DNA of 64,000 bases from Acephala macrosclerotiorum (Eukaryota; Ascomycota; Leotiomycetes; Helotiales; Mollisiaceae). Shown here one piece after another: positions 23,615-35,470 of the stretch. The position numbers and the translations under genes were made by a program. The stretch lies in assembly GCA_014904845.1 (NCBI GenBank), contig MU119217.1, positions 248,001 through 312,000 on the forward strand, in the 5' to 3' direction. The notes beneath the pieces were generated by a model. It was not told the origin of the DNA. It made no database searches and was given only the letters and a program-made list of their open reading frames with translations. How positions within the stretch are numbered: position 1 is the first letter of the stretch; each line of letters opens with the position of its first letter.

Positions 23615-26114
23615 TCATCCACCATCTGTTACGCCTACTTTTACAATATCGCCTACCCTAATCGTTGGATATTGACTGTCTTTTGTTGCGCTTTTCGTTG
23701 GTATGTGACACATATGAGAACCAAAAAATATCTTTGAATCAAACCTGCGGGTCTTCGCCAAAGTAACAAACGGCTCCTCGTTCTTCTGAGCAGTATCCTG
23801 GTCAATACAGATCATATGGCAACGCCGACACGAACCCAGCATTTCGAAATTCTGTTTTCCAATCCAGAGGGACGACCAATGGTCCTCGGAGTATGGTTGT
23901 GGGTCATCAGATGTGCCCAAGACAATGTTCGCACGAAAGACGGAAGCAGATGCGGGTTTCCCACCGGATCTGACGATTTCAGCATTCAAAGCATCTAAGC
24001 TTGCTCTGTTGATTGCAAGAATTGGGCTTTCATTGGAGAGTAAGATTGGTCGTTTCCGAGGCTCGCTGTCTGAGTCTGGTGGGGTTAGAGGAGCAAACGC
24101 TCCAGGGACGTGAAGCTCATCATTTGAGCTCTTCTTTGGCCGTTGATGCTTTTGCATGTGAGCTTTGGAGTGCCTTGTGCTGAAACCCGAACCTCCAGCT
24201 GGAAATCGAGCAAGCGTGCAAGGTACGCCAAGAAGGTCGGAGAAGAAGCTAGTAACTTCTTGTTCGACATAGATCTGTGCCACAATAGCGTCGCCGCACA
24301 CACGGGATGGTAAAGACTTCCCTCCGTCTATCGATGTATAGAACGATGGATCTGCCGACAAAGGAACTGCTATCCCCCGACGTGGCAAGCTGGGCTTCGA
24401 CTCATGGAATTCAATACGAAGAATACCCTTCGCAAAATCGAGAGATGGTCGGATAAGGGCTAGGTGTGGATGACGCTTCTGACTTAATGCCTGGCCAGTG
24501 CCTTGGTGTACGAGACACCACTCTCTATCCCAGGCCAAACCCTCTGGTCTTACCTCCCAGTCAGTGCCTGGAGGTATGATGAAGCCACCGCAGCTTTTTA
24601 TCGGGTAGATGGTCAAGCTTTCAACGAAAAGTTGGTTGTTAGGAGTGGTATTGCTCGATAAATGTTCGACTATGTCTGGGACTGTGGCCTCATCGTAAAA
24701 TTCCCTGACAAATGAGACGAATGCTTGAACGTCACTTATCGTGCTCATTGAACCTAAGCTGGCACGAATGACACCGGTGACCTTGCCGGCATATATGTCT
24801 GTTTCAGCGCCACACCTGAAGCCAGCTGAGAAATTATTTCTCATCTCCCAAGGTTCAAGCTCGAGACATGCAGCTACACCCCCTGGATTGCAAAGACCTC
24901 CACTTCTGATGTGGAATTTTCGAACCGAAGCGAGCCTCTCAAACTCGGTGTTGCTGATCCAGGCTCCATGACTATTCTTCAAGTTGAAGGCGACGATTGG
25001 GCCTTGCATTTGGGCGGCATACTTAGACAGAAAGCTCGTTGAATGAATTACGCATACAGGTTCGCCATTTCCGTGCCGTAATTGAGATAAACCATCGAAC
25101 AATTTCCGCGCCAGGAATGTTGTGTGCCGGGCGACCTGATCCATGGATCCATACAACTTCCAATGAACTTCCAGTGCAGCATCTAGAGCCAGAATACTGT
25201 GAATAGCTAATGTCCCGTCTTCCAGGCGATCGTGGAGGGTTTGGCTCTTGGGAGCATGCCATTGCTCTTTATTGCACAATACCACGTCAACGGTACCACC
25301 ACCAAAGTACTTCCTCCCTTGTAGAATGGCACCTGATTCCTTTCGGACAATCAAAGCACCAAGATCAGGAAAGCCGAAGATCTTGTAGAAGCTTAGGACA
25401 GTGAAGTCTGGTGCCGTGCTTGCATCACTCAAATCCAGGGCCGAAGTAGAGACAAATGCTGACGCATCGAGGAGCGTGTATGTAACTCTATTCGTAGTGC
25501 TCATCTCTCGGACTCTCTTGGACCACGAAAGGGGTAATCGTCGGCCGTCCATGTTCGACTGTGCTGGGTACGCGAAAAGGCCCACATCCGAGTGGCTTTC
25601 TTCAACCAAAGACTGTTGACCAGAGAGCCATTGGTCAACAACCTCGTCATCCAGACATCGGCTCGAACTGGCATTTTCTCGTACGCCGACGAGACTTGTA
25701 TGCGAATCTTTGTGGTAGCCATAGTTAAAACCTCCATCGCTCTCCCTGAAAGCATCCATTACCAATTTTATTCCGGCTGTGGCATTGGCAACAAAAACAA
25801 GGTCGAAGTCTTCTGGATCTGCGTTGAAGAAGCGTAAGACTTTGAGACGAATATCCTCAATCCGGTTGGTCGACAGTTGGGACGAGGCCGAAGCTGAGTG
25901 AGGATTACCATAGAGATTCGATATCATATCTGTAGCGAACTTCTCCATGAGCGATTTGGCATAGAGCGTCGTGCCGGCATGGTCGAGGTATATCGCATCT
26001 AAAACCTATATATCAGCATCTGTTTCAGTTATATCTTAGAGTAGATGTACCCTGGAGCATGGGATATTCTGCCTCCCGAAAAGCCTCGACATTGCTATTG
26101 TATCCATCCTCCAT
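23615..26114 (-). CDS. hxB: Molybdenum cofactor sulfurase
   Basis: This cytosolic enzyme converts the dioxo to the sulfido form of the molybdenum cofactor, activating xanthine dehydrogenase and aldehyde oxidase (HxB in Aspergillus, ABA3 in plants). Two exons (26051-26114 and 23615-25998, one 52-nt intron) give 815 residues. The N-terminal half is a NifS-like cysteine desulfurase: LDHAGTTLY, NLYGNPHS, NATAGIKLVMDAF, the PLP-lysine in LSFYKIFGFPDLGALIVR, and the sulfur-carrying Cys in GGLCNPGGVA. The C-terminal half is a MOSC domain starting near SLTIYPIKSCGG and ending with the conserved RFDSKIFFGSHM and VGDIVKVG blocks. All parts are intact. It is transcribed divergently from the mitoribosomal protein gene. 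The symbol follows the Aspergillus orthologue. Confidence 0.93.
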
Positions 26115-26446
26115 GGCAACTGGAATTGAGAATGCTGGTCATTCAAGGTGGTTCCTGGATGTTTCCTCTACCAAAAGAGAATAACATGGACCACAGGGAA
26201 TGATTTTTAAGCATCATTCACCTCCTTCCACAACAAAGCTTAGAAGAGATTGTCTCCGTTGCGGCAAGAGTGGAAGAGTGGCGGTCCCCGTTCCTCAACT
26301 CTTATCCCGTACAACGGAGCTCGCCTGATCACGTGTCTTTGTGATAGGGAAAATATACCTCGGAATTAAGGCTTCAAAATAGTCGCGAGAAATAATTTTC
26401 AGTCGTAACTGGAGAGTGTTGACAACATCATCAATCACTATTCACC
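26115..26446. promoter_or_regulatory. Shared divergent promoter region
   Basis: This 332-bp spacer separates two divergently transcribed housekeeping genes (Moco sulfurase on minus, mitoribosomal protein on plus), so it must contain both promoters. No specific operator was identified. Confidence 0.55.
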
Positions 26447-27408
26447 ATGTTACGGCCACGACTACCTCGAATAGGGCTTGCCCTTCGGTCTTTCCGAAGG
26501 TCTATTCACAATGTTCCACCTCTTAGCCACAATTTCACGGAGGGTGTTCCTGGACTATTATCTCCCGCCGGCTTCGATATGGCATGGACTCAATACCAGA
26601 GTCTGATGTGCCAGAAACTCACTGATCTCACGGCTGGTAAGTCGAGCTCATTATCGACTTATTTTATGCTACTCAATTGCAATTGGGGCAGTACCCCGAC
26701 TCAGCGTCTGCTCCAAGATGAATTCGAAGCATCCTCACTAATATCGTACTTGCAGGAGGACCATGGGAGAACAGCCCAACCAAAGATGTAGCGATCTACT
26801 ATTCCCGCGACCCCAATTCCGCCCCAATTTTCAACTATGCCTCCATGGCCCATAACAACCACTTCTTTTTCAAATGCCTCTCTCCAAACCCTCCCGAGAT
26901 GCCTTTAGCCCTCAAAGAAGAGCTCGAAAAGTCCTTCGGCTCAACCGAAACTCTACGACGCGAAATGGTTGTCACAGCTAGCTCCATGTTCGGACCAGGA
27001 TTCGTATGGCTGGTGAAGGACAGGTCAAGAAAGTACAAGATTCTATGCACGTATTTGGCTGGATCGCCGTATCCAGGAGCACATTACAGAAGACAGCCTG
27101 TCGATGTGAACACTGGGGAAGGATCAGGGACAGAAGCGTATAAGAGAATGGCTAGCGGAGCACCCACAAATACTGTTGGTGCCCATGGTGTGCATGCTTC
27201 GAGTCCAAAACTTGCACCGGGGGGTATCGACATAACTCCTGTACTGTGCATCAATACGTGGGAGCACGTGTATTTGCCTGACTACGGTATTGGAGCGAAT
27301 GGAGCTGGGGGTAAGAGAGAATTTGCAGAGAGTTGGTGGTATTCTGTGGATTGGAATGTGGTGGCCACCAATGCGGATATTAAGTCGGGTATGACGATGG
27401 TCCGTTGA
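26447..27408 (+). CDS. Mitochondrial small-subunit ribosomal protein with Fe/Mn-SOD fold (mS42/mS43 type)
   Basis: Exons 26447-26636 and 26756-27408 (119-nt intron) encode 280 residues. The first 20 residues are Arg-rich and lack acids (MLRPRLPRIGLALRSFRRS), a mitochondrial presequence. HNVPPLSHNFTEGVPGLLSP and the MAHNNHFFFKCLSP helix follow. The second part contains FGPGFVWLV, TYLAGSPYPGAH and the closing INTWEHVYLPDYG. These are superoxide-dismutase-fold landmarks, but the metal ligands do not line up as in true MnSOD and a long insertion interrupts the C-terminal domain. That is characteristic of the yeast mitoribosome proteins Rsm26/Mrp1. I infer a structural role in the 37S subunit rather than dismutase activity. 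It could also be annotated simply as an Fe/Mn SOD domain protein. Confidence 0.85.
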
Positions 27409-28224
27409 AAACCTGGGTGGGGAGGATAAAATGATTGTAGCATATTGGGACCATGAGCTGGCGTTCAGGCATACGTCCGTATGATGAGTATGTACAATAG
27501 TGTACGAGAAAACTCGGAAGATCCGAAGATAGCATGGAGGTATTGTATATCAAGAAACCAATCCTATTGAGTATACACACCCTAAACCTTCGAGATCTTC
27601 TATCTTGTGTTGCCAAGTGGCTCATGATATTTAGTCCCACTTTATGGACATCGTATTAAGAGGACGTAGCAGCCACCGATCATTGAATTCTTGGCTGACC
27701 ACCCTCTAACGTACATGCACGCATGCAAAGAAGTATCGAATGTTGGGGGAGCTTGGGTTCACCGCTGGTGAAGTGAGAGAGTTGTATTCATCTAGAAATG
27801 CACAGGAAAGAAGTGTAGGTGCTTGGGAGCAAGTGCTCACGAGAATCTTCAATCTCTCTTAAAGTAGAATCCGGAAGGTGGACTTCACAGTTGTGCAGAC
27901 ATCACAGCGAAGTCAAGTTGGAAAGCTTTGTTCGGTATCATTTTATTCATTAACTATTCCAGTCCATAAAGGAGTGTTCTAATCCCATTCCATCACAACC
28001 CTCTTCGACCTCAAGTGAAGGGTGGGTATTTCAACCTGTAACGCCCAAATATGCCGCCTACTGAAGTATCATCATAAAAACCAATGCTGCTCGCTATCAT
28101 AAATCAAAAGCAAACGTTGATGAAAATCCTCCTAAAAAGAATGGGTGACATCACCACTTTCATTGCCCTTTTTCATCCTGTTGTTCGAACTTGTATGACT
28201 GAATGGCTAGATTGCTGAAAGGAT
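27409..28224. other. Convergent 3' intergenic region
   Basis: No coding signal is seen between two convergent genes. The region must contain both transcription ends. Nothing else is recognised. Confidence 0.5.
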
Positions 28225-30811
28225 TTATATCATGTTCCCGTTCACATTGACCTCATAACCTTCACTCTTCTGCTTCAACGCCTTAGCGAGCATCAACTCT
28301 CGCATCCAATCGATTCTCTCATCCCTCGACTTCACAGCAAAATAATGCGTCTTCGCCTTCGCACCAGTATCCTTCTCATCGGAACTGTTATCTTTCTTTC
28401 TCAACTTTTGTCCCTTGTCAATCGCCGCAGGAATGAGTTGGAACGCAAATGCCGCTTCGTCTTTCTTGCTCTTGTCTCCAAGCGAGATGTTCATCGCTTT
28501 GAATGCAGCATTAAGCTTGCTTCCTGACGCGAGGGAAGAGCAGGCGATGGCATAGTCATCGACATCAATGTACTCGAGGGTCTCGAGTGCGCGTGCGTCT
28601 TTGTGCATAGAGAGACGTGTGCCCTTGAGCGTGAAGTGGTGCTCGTGCCATTCATGACGAAGCATTCTGGTCTTGCGCTTCTTCATCCATCCAGCGTGGG
28701 CAATGTCATCTGCAGTACGTTGAGCTGGCTCCTGGACGGGAGACCAAGGATAGGCATTGGGGTTGGAATTTTGACGGTAGTGGGTGGGAGGTTGAGTTTG
28801 ATCAGGGCTGAATCTTGTCTGGGTTGGGGGAGCGGTTGAGACATTCTCGTCGACGCGGGGCATGGCGAAGGAGGGACGACGAGCTGAGGCTCTAGACTGG
28901 GTTCGTTGGGGTGGTGCTACCGGTGCTGGTGCGTTGCGGTAAGACATGTTGGGTGGAACAGATTGAGACGCGTCTCGTGCTACTGGGCCGAGTGGGACTG
29001 CAGTTACCGGAATGTCCATCTCAGAGAAGGGGGTACCGAAGCGGTAGACTGCAGTGGATGGAGATTGGGTTGCGTTGCGAAGATCTGGAGACATGGCCTC
29101 GACGCGCTCCATACGGTATGGAGAGAAAGCTTGTGCGCTCGCGGATCGTGGAGGTGGCGCTGGACGAGGAGGTGGGATTGCAAGTCTTGGGAGACCACGA
29201 AGGCCAGCAACAGGGGCCTGAGCGGGAGCATGTCCAACATGAGGCGTCTGGAGAGCTGGGAACATCTCATATGGAGGAGTTGGTGGCTCTTCGGACGTCC
29301 ACATTACCTGTTGAGGGTCCATGTGCTGAAATTTGATGAACTGCTTGACATTCTCTTGAGGATCGCGAGACTGGACATTTCGAAGGCTTGCTTCTTCCAA
29401 GTGACGCAAGGCGGGGACAGGACCAGGACCAAGGACATCTGAAGAGGCGACAACAGATGGAACTGCCTCGGAGACAGGTCGGTTCATGTCAATGGCCTCA
29501 GCAGTAAGTGGGTTTCCTGGATCGCCAGCAATCCATATGGAACCACCATTTGGGGTGAGTGGGTGCTCCTTCTTGAAGTTGTCGATGAGTCGTCGTTGCT
29601 TTCGCCATTTCGAGCAGTTTTCACCTTTAGCACACTTGTGTGGCTTAGGCATGATTTGCTCAATGCCAACAATAGAGACAGACTCAAGAGGTGAGATGAT
29701 ATCTTCGTGGCTGCGCTTTCGGTGTCGTCTCTTAGACTTATGTCGCCTGGGCTGCTCATCTGAACCACAGTCGGCGGAATCGTCTCGTTTTCTTGAGCCT
29801 TCCCTCCTCCGCGAGCCTTCTCTTCTCCTTGAACCATCTCTCCTTGCTGAGCCTCCACGTCTTCTCGAACCATCTCTTCTTCTCGATGAATGTCTTGGCA
29901 GGCGATCTACACTAGGCGATGCGACCTCTTCGATTGGTGTAGGAGGCGCCGGTGTGCTTGGCTTGCTGTCCCTGAGGACATGGATCTCATTCCAGACCTT
30001 TGTGCGTTGCCCGAATGACTGTATATCAAGCTCTCGGAGGTCTTCGAACTTTAGGGTGATGAGGATGGCACCGGAAATATCATTCTCCTCGAACTTCTCA
30101 ACGATCGATGGCTCAAAGCCCGCGTTATACATCCATCTTGCAACTTGTCTTGGTGTCCATAGAGCAATCTCACTCGGATTTTCGTGCTCGACAGCGTCTG
30201 TTAATGTGCTGAGATGGCGATGCTGGCGACTTGGGACATCTGGGATTCTGGTTGTGCTCATTGCCATTGCTGCTCTTTGTATACTGCTCGGTCTTGGTGT
30301 CATTGGAGACATTGCAAGCTCGGTATACTCGTCGTCATCTATCTCGATTGAGGAGTCGACGGAACTCCGGAAGAGATGAGGACCTCTTGGTCCTTCAACG
30401 GCCGGCTTCGTTGATATATCGAAACTAAAGCCCTCGAACTCATTCTGGGTTGGACTCGGTGTGTGTACCTCTTCGAATGAGGATAATGTCCGCTCACTCT
30501 GTCTCCCACTCTTTAATATCGTCAGCAGATGAAAGCCAAGGACGGTTGGATTTACTCACTGAGTTAACACTTAACCGTGGTGAATTGCTTTCTTCTACAT
30601 CGCTATCCTCGAAGTCTGTGTCGAACATCTCCGTCGCATCAGATACAGGTCGTGGCGCCAGCGCCTTCATGTTAAAGAACGCATCGATGGGCTGTCCCTT
30701 TTGGAACATCTCCACGCGAGGATCGATAGGTGTTTGTGGTGAGTAGTTAGGCTGGCTAACAGTCAATACTGGAACTCAAAAGGATCTCTCTGGACACCAA
30801 GGACTTACCAT
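28225..30811 (-). CDS. SAM and PH domain protein (Boi-like signalling scaffold)
   Basis: My model gives 826 residues from three exons: 30809-30811 (the ATG alone), 30560-30751 and 28225-30510. A SAM domain (about residues 181-245, LWTPRQVARWMYNAGFEP to WNEIHVLR) mediates protein-protein contacts. A C-terminal PH domain (about 672-814, starting HAGWMKKRKTRMLRHEW and closing with RIDWMRELMLAKAL) should bind membrane phosphoinositides. The middle is long and Pro/Ser-rich, with an Arg-rich RRxGS tandem tract near 270-306 and a Lys/Arg run RRHKSKRRHRKR. The SAM-PH order matches yeast Boi1/Boi2, polarity scaffolds for Cdc42 and exocytosis, but no SH3 domain is present. The 5' end is the least certain part: the ATG-only exon depends on the GTAAG donor at 30808. 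Confidence 0.82.
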
Positions 30812-33800
30812 ATTGCCTGATATATGGTGGGGTATCTTTGAGCGAAGGAAGTGCTAGACTGCTAGCTTTTACCGTTGCCGGTCACCTCTACAGAGTATGA
30901 TATTGAGTACAGTACGACGATGAGGTAAGAAATCGCTGATAATCAAAGTAGCACGTCACAAAAAGTCAGAAGCATCAAAAAGGAAGGCTATGAGGATGCC
31001 AGCGCCTACGAGAGTATATGTATTGAGCTCAACCGCTGAGGGCTTCGTCGTCAAAGCGCCAATGGTCAGCATGATGCCGGTACAGGAGGTCTGCAATGTG
31101 ACCTGTGCTTAGTGTTCTGCAGGACTATTCTTGACAGTATTCAGCGGCTTCTTCCTCTGTTGGTTGGAGGAGCAGTGGTTCGTGCTTCGCTGCAGAGAGA
31201 AATGACCCCATGTTGCAGCATCCCACCAATAAGAGAACACTAGCTGCAGGCGAAGAGACAGGAATGCAGGCTGTACCAATTGCGATGCAGGATCCCTTTT
31301 GGATTTTCCATGGTTGAAGCTAGCTTGCCTATGATTGGGCACATTTATAGATGCTAACCGCCGGGCCTACCTTTGTCTCAACCTTCTGCTGACAACGATT
31401 CGCCAATGCTGAGGAATGCAGCCTTTCTCGAAAGATGACGGACTCGGTGCGACGGGACGAGAAGACCCTCGATGGCTTTAATCCGCCGTAACCGAAGGAC
31501 ACCTCTCTCAAGCTCTGTTTCATGAAGCCAATGATGCTGTGAATAGGCCCTCGAACTCGAGAAACCCCATTTCTTGCAATTGCGATCAACGAAGGGAGCG
31601 GCCCGGTGATCTCAAGGGACGGTGAAGACGGTCTGCGGAGAGGGAGGGGATCGGCTGTATCCGCTGCCAACAGCAGAGACCGCCAGATGGGCATGAGTAC
31701 AGTTTGTGGGTATTTGGCAGTTATTGTGGGGCAGAGTCCAGCCAACCTGCAAGAACTGTGGTTGAATACAGTGTTCTGCGGGAGCATCACGACGGCAGTA
31801 AGATTGTTCACAGACAATGCTACACCTTCAGGGATCAATTCATCCAATATGCAAGATATCCTAGATGCCGTTCTGTGCGTTCCCGCCCCCATCTCAGTGG
31901 CCCAAAACGTAGCCTGTGGCGTTTGCAGGCGAGCCGGAACAGCCATGAGTGATAGTTGTACGAGAGATGTCAAATCTCAACGACGCTGCATCTCGATTCT
32001 CGACATCTTAGACCTCAATGGCTTTGTCCAATATTCTCGATGTTCGAATGAATTCACATCATTGAAATGAACAAGTTTCACTCGCCATCGGTGCAAGACT
32101 TTTCCGGTCACGATGGCCTCATCTTCAATGCGAGGATTGTTCAAGCTGAAAGTCCACATGACAAAGATATTGGGCCGCCACGGCCGTAAATCCTCACAAA
32201 TCCATGTATTAGTACAAAACGAACCATTATTCGTACCGGCGGAGACCATACGGACGTACTACCTGAACATTCGTCCGAGATACGCTCAACGGCTTCTCCA
32301 GGTCTTAGATTATGCTCCGACCAATGTCTGAGCAAGAACGCACTCACACTAGTCTCACATGACTGAAAGCTCATGCGAGATCCCTTGATGCAACCCTTCA
32401 TGAGATAGATCGCTCCAAGGGAATATGTAATGTTTCACGAATCTGAGGCCTAGAGGGGCAAAAGGGGGGCATCACGATGTTTTCAAGAGTTTGCGAGTAT
32501 CGAATCGCAGGGCTGGGAGCCACAATCTTCAGCAAGCACCCAAGGAGCCCAACCGGGATTGTGGAGAAACGGCAGGTCGCATCCTCAACAGCCAGCTCGT
32601 TTCTTGAAAGTCAAATATGACAGAATCGAGTCCGGGTCGCATTGCTGTTCCATGTCGATTCACATATTTTTTGGAATTCCTAGACGAGTCTTGAAATGAG
32701 GACCAAGCTTTTCGCGTGAAGCGGTCGATTCTGATATTTGAATTTCGAGATTTGCTAAGCAAGCCAGGCGAGGCGTTCTTGAAAATCAGATCCGCACCTA
32801 GATCCCGCACCCGCAACCAAACTTTAAGCCTGCCGTTTGACGGTCTCGTTTTTCGAACTTTGCCCATTGCGACGATTTTAAGCGAGAAGCCCTTGACCAG
32901 CGCTCACTATTACAATTATCAAGGAGCATCATGACATATGATCCCCGATTCCCGCCATGAACGAGATCCGCTCTCTGCGGGACAATGAATTGCTGGGTTG
33001 AGCAAGGCATTAAACGAAATCTTCATTGTGTGCGCAAGAGTGCACTATGGGTACTCCGTGGCGTATGCGTGCATGATCGATCCTCCGTCGATGAGACATG
33101 GAGGAGCGACTTCGCTCGATCATACTATTACCATGGTACGCAAGGAGCGCATGCTGCCGGAAATCAGCCCGCTCGGAAAGCCTCAATGGGAGTCCAACAG
33201 TTGGGCAGAAAATTAACCATCGAAAAGCACATGACAGCGTGTGGGGGAGTTCGAGGACTCGAGAAGCAGAGTGAGACTAATTTGCCAACATTGCTCATGG
33301 CCAATGTGCAAAAATAGATCTGCATCGGGCGGTTATTGTCACAATTGGCGCCCGCGGTCACGCACAGGAAAGGGACAAAATTAGCATTCAATAGTTCCAA
33401 TGTCCCTTAACGACCTGCATTGGGAACAATTATGTTGCTTTAAATAACGAAGGCGGTCAGAGTGGTGGTCGTTATCGTGCTGCATGAAATATGCCACATG
33501 GACCAGGATCGCGTGCGGTTGCAGGTGCGGGGAGAAAGGAGAGGGCACTCATTGGCCTGAGCGAGAGAACATGGCCTGCTGGAGATTGCGGCAAGCCCTG
33601 CTGAGCGAGGGTGGGCTAGGATCATTTACAGGGAGCACAATGCACGATGAGGCCTGCCACCGTCGCTCATCCATGCCTTCCGCTCCCTGTTGGCTCCCGT
33701 GCTGCCGCACTTCACGGGCTAAAGTTCGCTTCATCACAACGTTCCTCCAACGTCAACCACTCATCACCCACGCCAGACTCGACTCATTCGAGGACGACCG

Positions 33801-35470
33801 GGGCATGGCACCCACGACGCGGCAGACGAGACGAGACGAGGCTGGAAGCCAGACTGGAGGCCTTGCATCGCGTGATGAGGGGGCTTGACGACAGACATTG
33901 CCCCTCCTGAGTGGTCGAAGGACCGACCAATCTCAGGTTGACCGCCCTTTTGCGCGATACGATTCGAGGGAACGCGAGATACGAAATTTCGAGGATCTGC
34001 TGCTTTCGGGCCCGGAGGCTTTTGCATTTGCATTTGCATTTGCATTTGCATTTCGCGCGACTGACGAGAGAGGCTTCCCCTCACCGCCGACGTCGCTTTC
34101 CTAATCTGGGCCGTTGCCAGGGTTTTGCACCAGCTCTTGCCAGGACGGAGTTGGCTCCTCCACTCGGCACAAGATTGACTCGAGCTGGCTCAAACTCTGC
34201 AAACCACCGCGAGGAAGGGAGAAAAGCTGGCCCGGCACGCGGCTTCGAAGACCGGCCCACGGCTCGGACAACCGTCGAGCTCTCGACATGCAGACGAAGC
34301 TCGAGGGAAGCTTCTGCAGCGAACTATCCGCACTCACGCGGCCACCCGCCCGTGGAAGAAAGAAAGCCCTCAGAGAAGGTCCGTGAGAGCTTTTGACGAG
34401 TATGCAGGTAAGCAGTGCGAATTGATTGACGGCAGCAGGGTAGCTATCGAGTTGCAGATGGCCCTGCAGAACGCATGGGCCAGCTATTTCAAGGATAGGA
34501 GGGGACCCTGACGGCAGAGAGAAAGCCACCGCTATCCGGCAGGCGATCCCACACCCTGATCGTTCAAAATACTCAAATCATCCTCCTGTGAGGCTGTGAG
34601 GCGACCACGCTAGAGGGGTTCTTGAGCTACTTTGGGCCTTGACTCCTCGTCGTGGAGCTGGGATATCTGCGCGCGGCCAATGGCAGGACGAAGATGGAAG
34701 TCTGCATGCATGAGGCGCCTCTCGAAAATAGCCCCTCTCCTGCCATCGTTGGTTGTCTTCGTTCCCACTGGCTAGCCACAGTTTTCTCCGGCCTCGATCC
34801 CCTGTACAATACTTCTACTGGTGTGGTGCCCGATATGGAGCCAACCAACGTTGGCCTTTCTGCCCGCAGATATTCGCTTTTTCGAGTCCTGTCTTCTTGC
34901 TGGCTAAGACCTGGTTTCTCCTCAGTCACTTCCTAGCCAGTTTAACGGTACCACACGACAACCCTACACTAGCCCTGGTAATAGCCCACCTTCCCAGATG
35001 GACCAACTGATCTAGCCGCACGTGTGCATGCGGGCTCAGGGAGCAATAGGCGGTTTTTTGGGCTCGGCAGGAATAGCATCATCTCATTTGATGTCCAGAA
35101 ATAGAACTCTGGATAATCGATGGCTTGAGCTGCATTCTGCAGAGCTCTCATATATAGATATCTAACACACAGCTTCAAGCAATTCTAGCGCTACGAGAAT
35201 TGAAGGCCATTAGTGTGTCCCTCTCTCCCATCGCCGTCCTTATCCTCTCCGCCGCCCCTCTCCTCAACCTCACTCTCGAGTATCAAAGTTAAGCTGGACT
35301 TGCTTTGACCCGCCATTCATTAATAAATTAATTGGTCCCCTGGTCTCGCCAATAATCGACTCGGCACATCCCAGTCTCTCATCGCCGCAATATCGCACCA
35401 AAAGGTACCTCAACCCGGATCCGCTTGGCTCGAGTCACGCCTGCCCCCACCATTTGCATGCGAGGTACAA
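30812..35470. other. 4.66-kb gene-free stretch upstream of pro1
   Basis: No homologous coding sequence is seen on either strand. Open frames reach 214 codons (31329-31973, minus) but overlap frames of similar length on the other strand, as random GC-balanced DNA does. The stretch separates the 5' ends of the SAM-PH and pro1 genes, so both promoters lie here. It contains a TTTGCA repeat at 34021. A long upstream region would fit a developmental regulator. A non-coding RNA cannot be excluded. Confidence 0.45.
34021..34053. repeat. TTTGCA hexanucleotide repeat
   Basis: Five exact TTTGCA units followed by TTT lie in the long region upstream of the pro1-like gene. Confidence 0.95.

Noticed and set aside
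31329..31973. 214-codon minus-strand ORF in the long intergenic region
   Set aside because: Overlaps other frames of comparable length, shows no domain, and has no splice or start context.
34021..34053. Short tandem repeat considered as a CRISPR-like array
   Set aside because: Contiguous hexanucleotide units without spacers in a eukaryotic genome.
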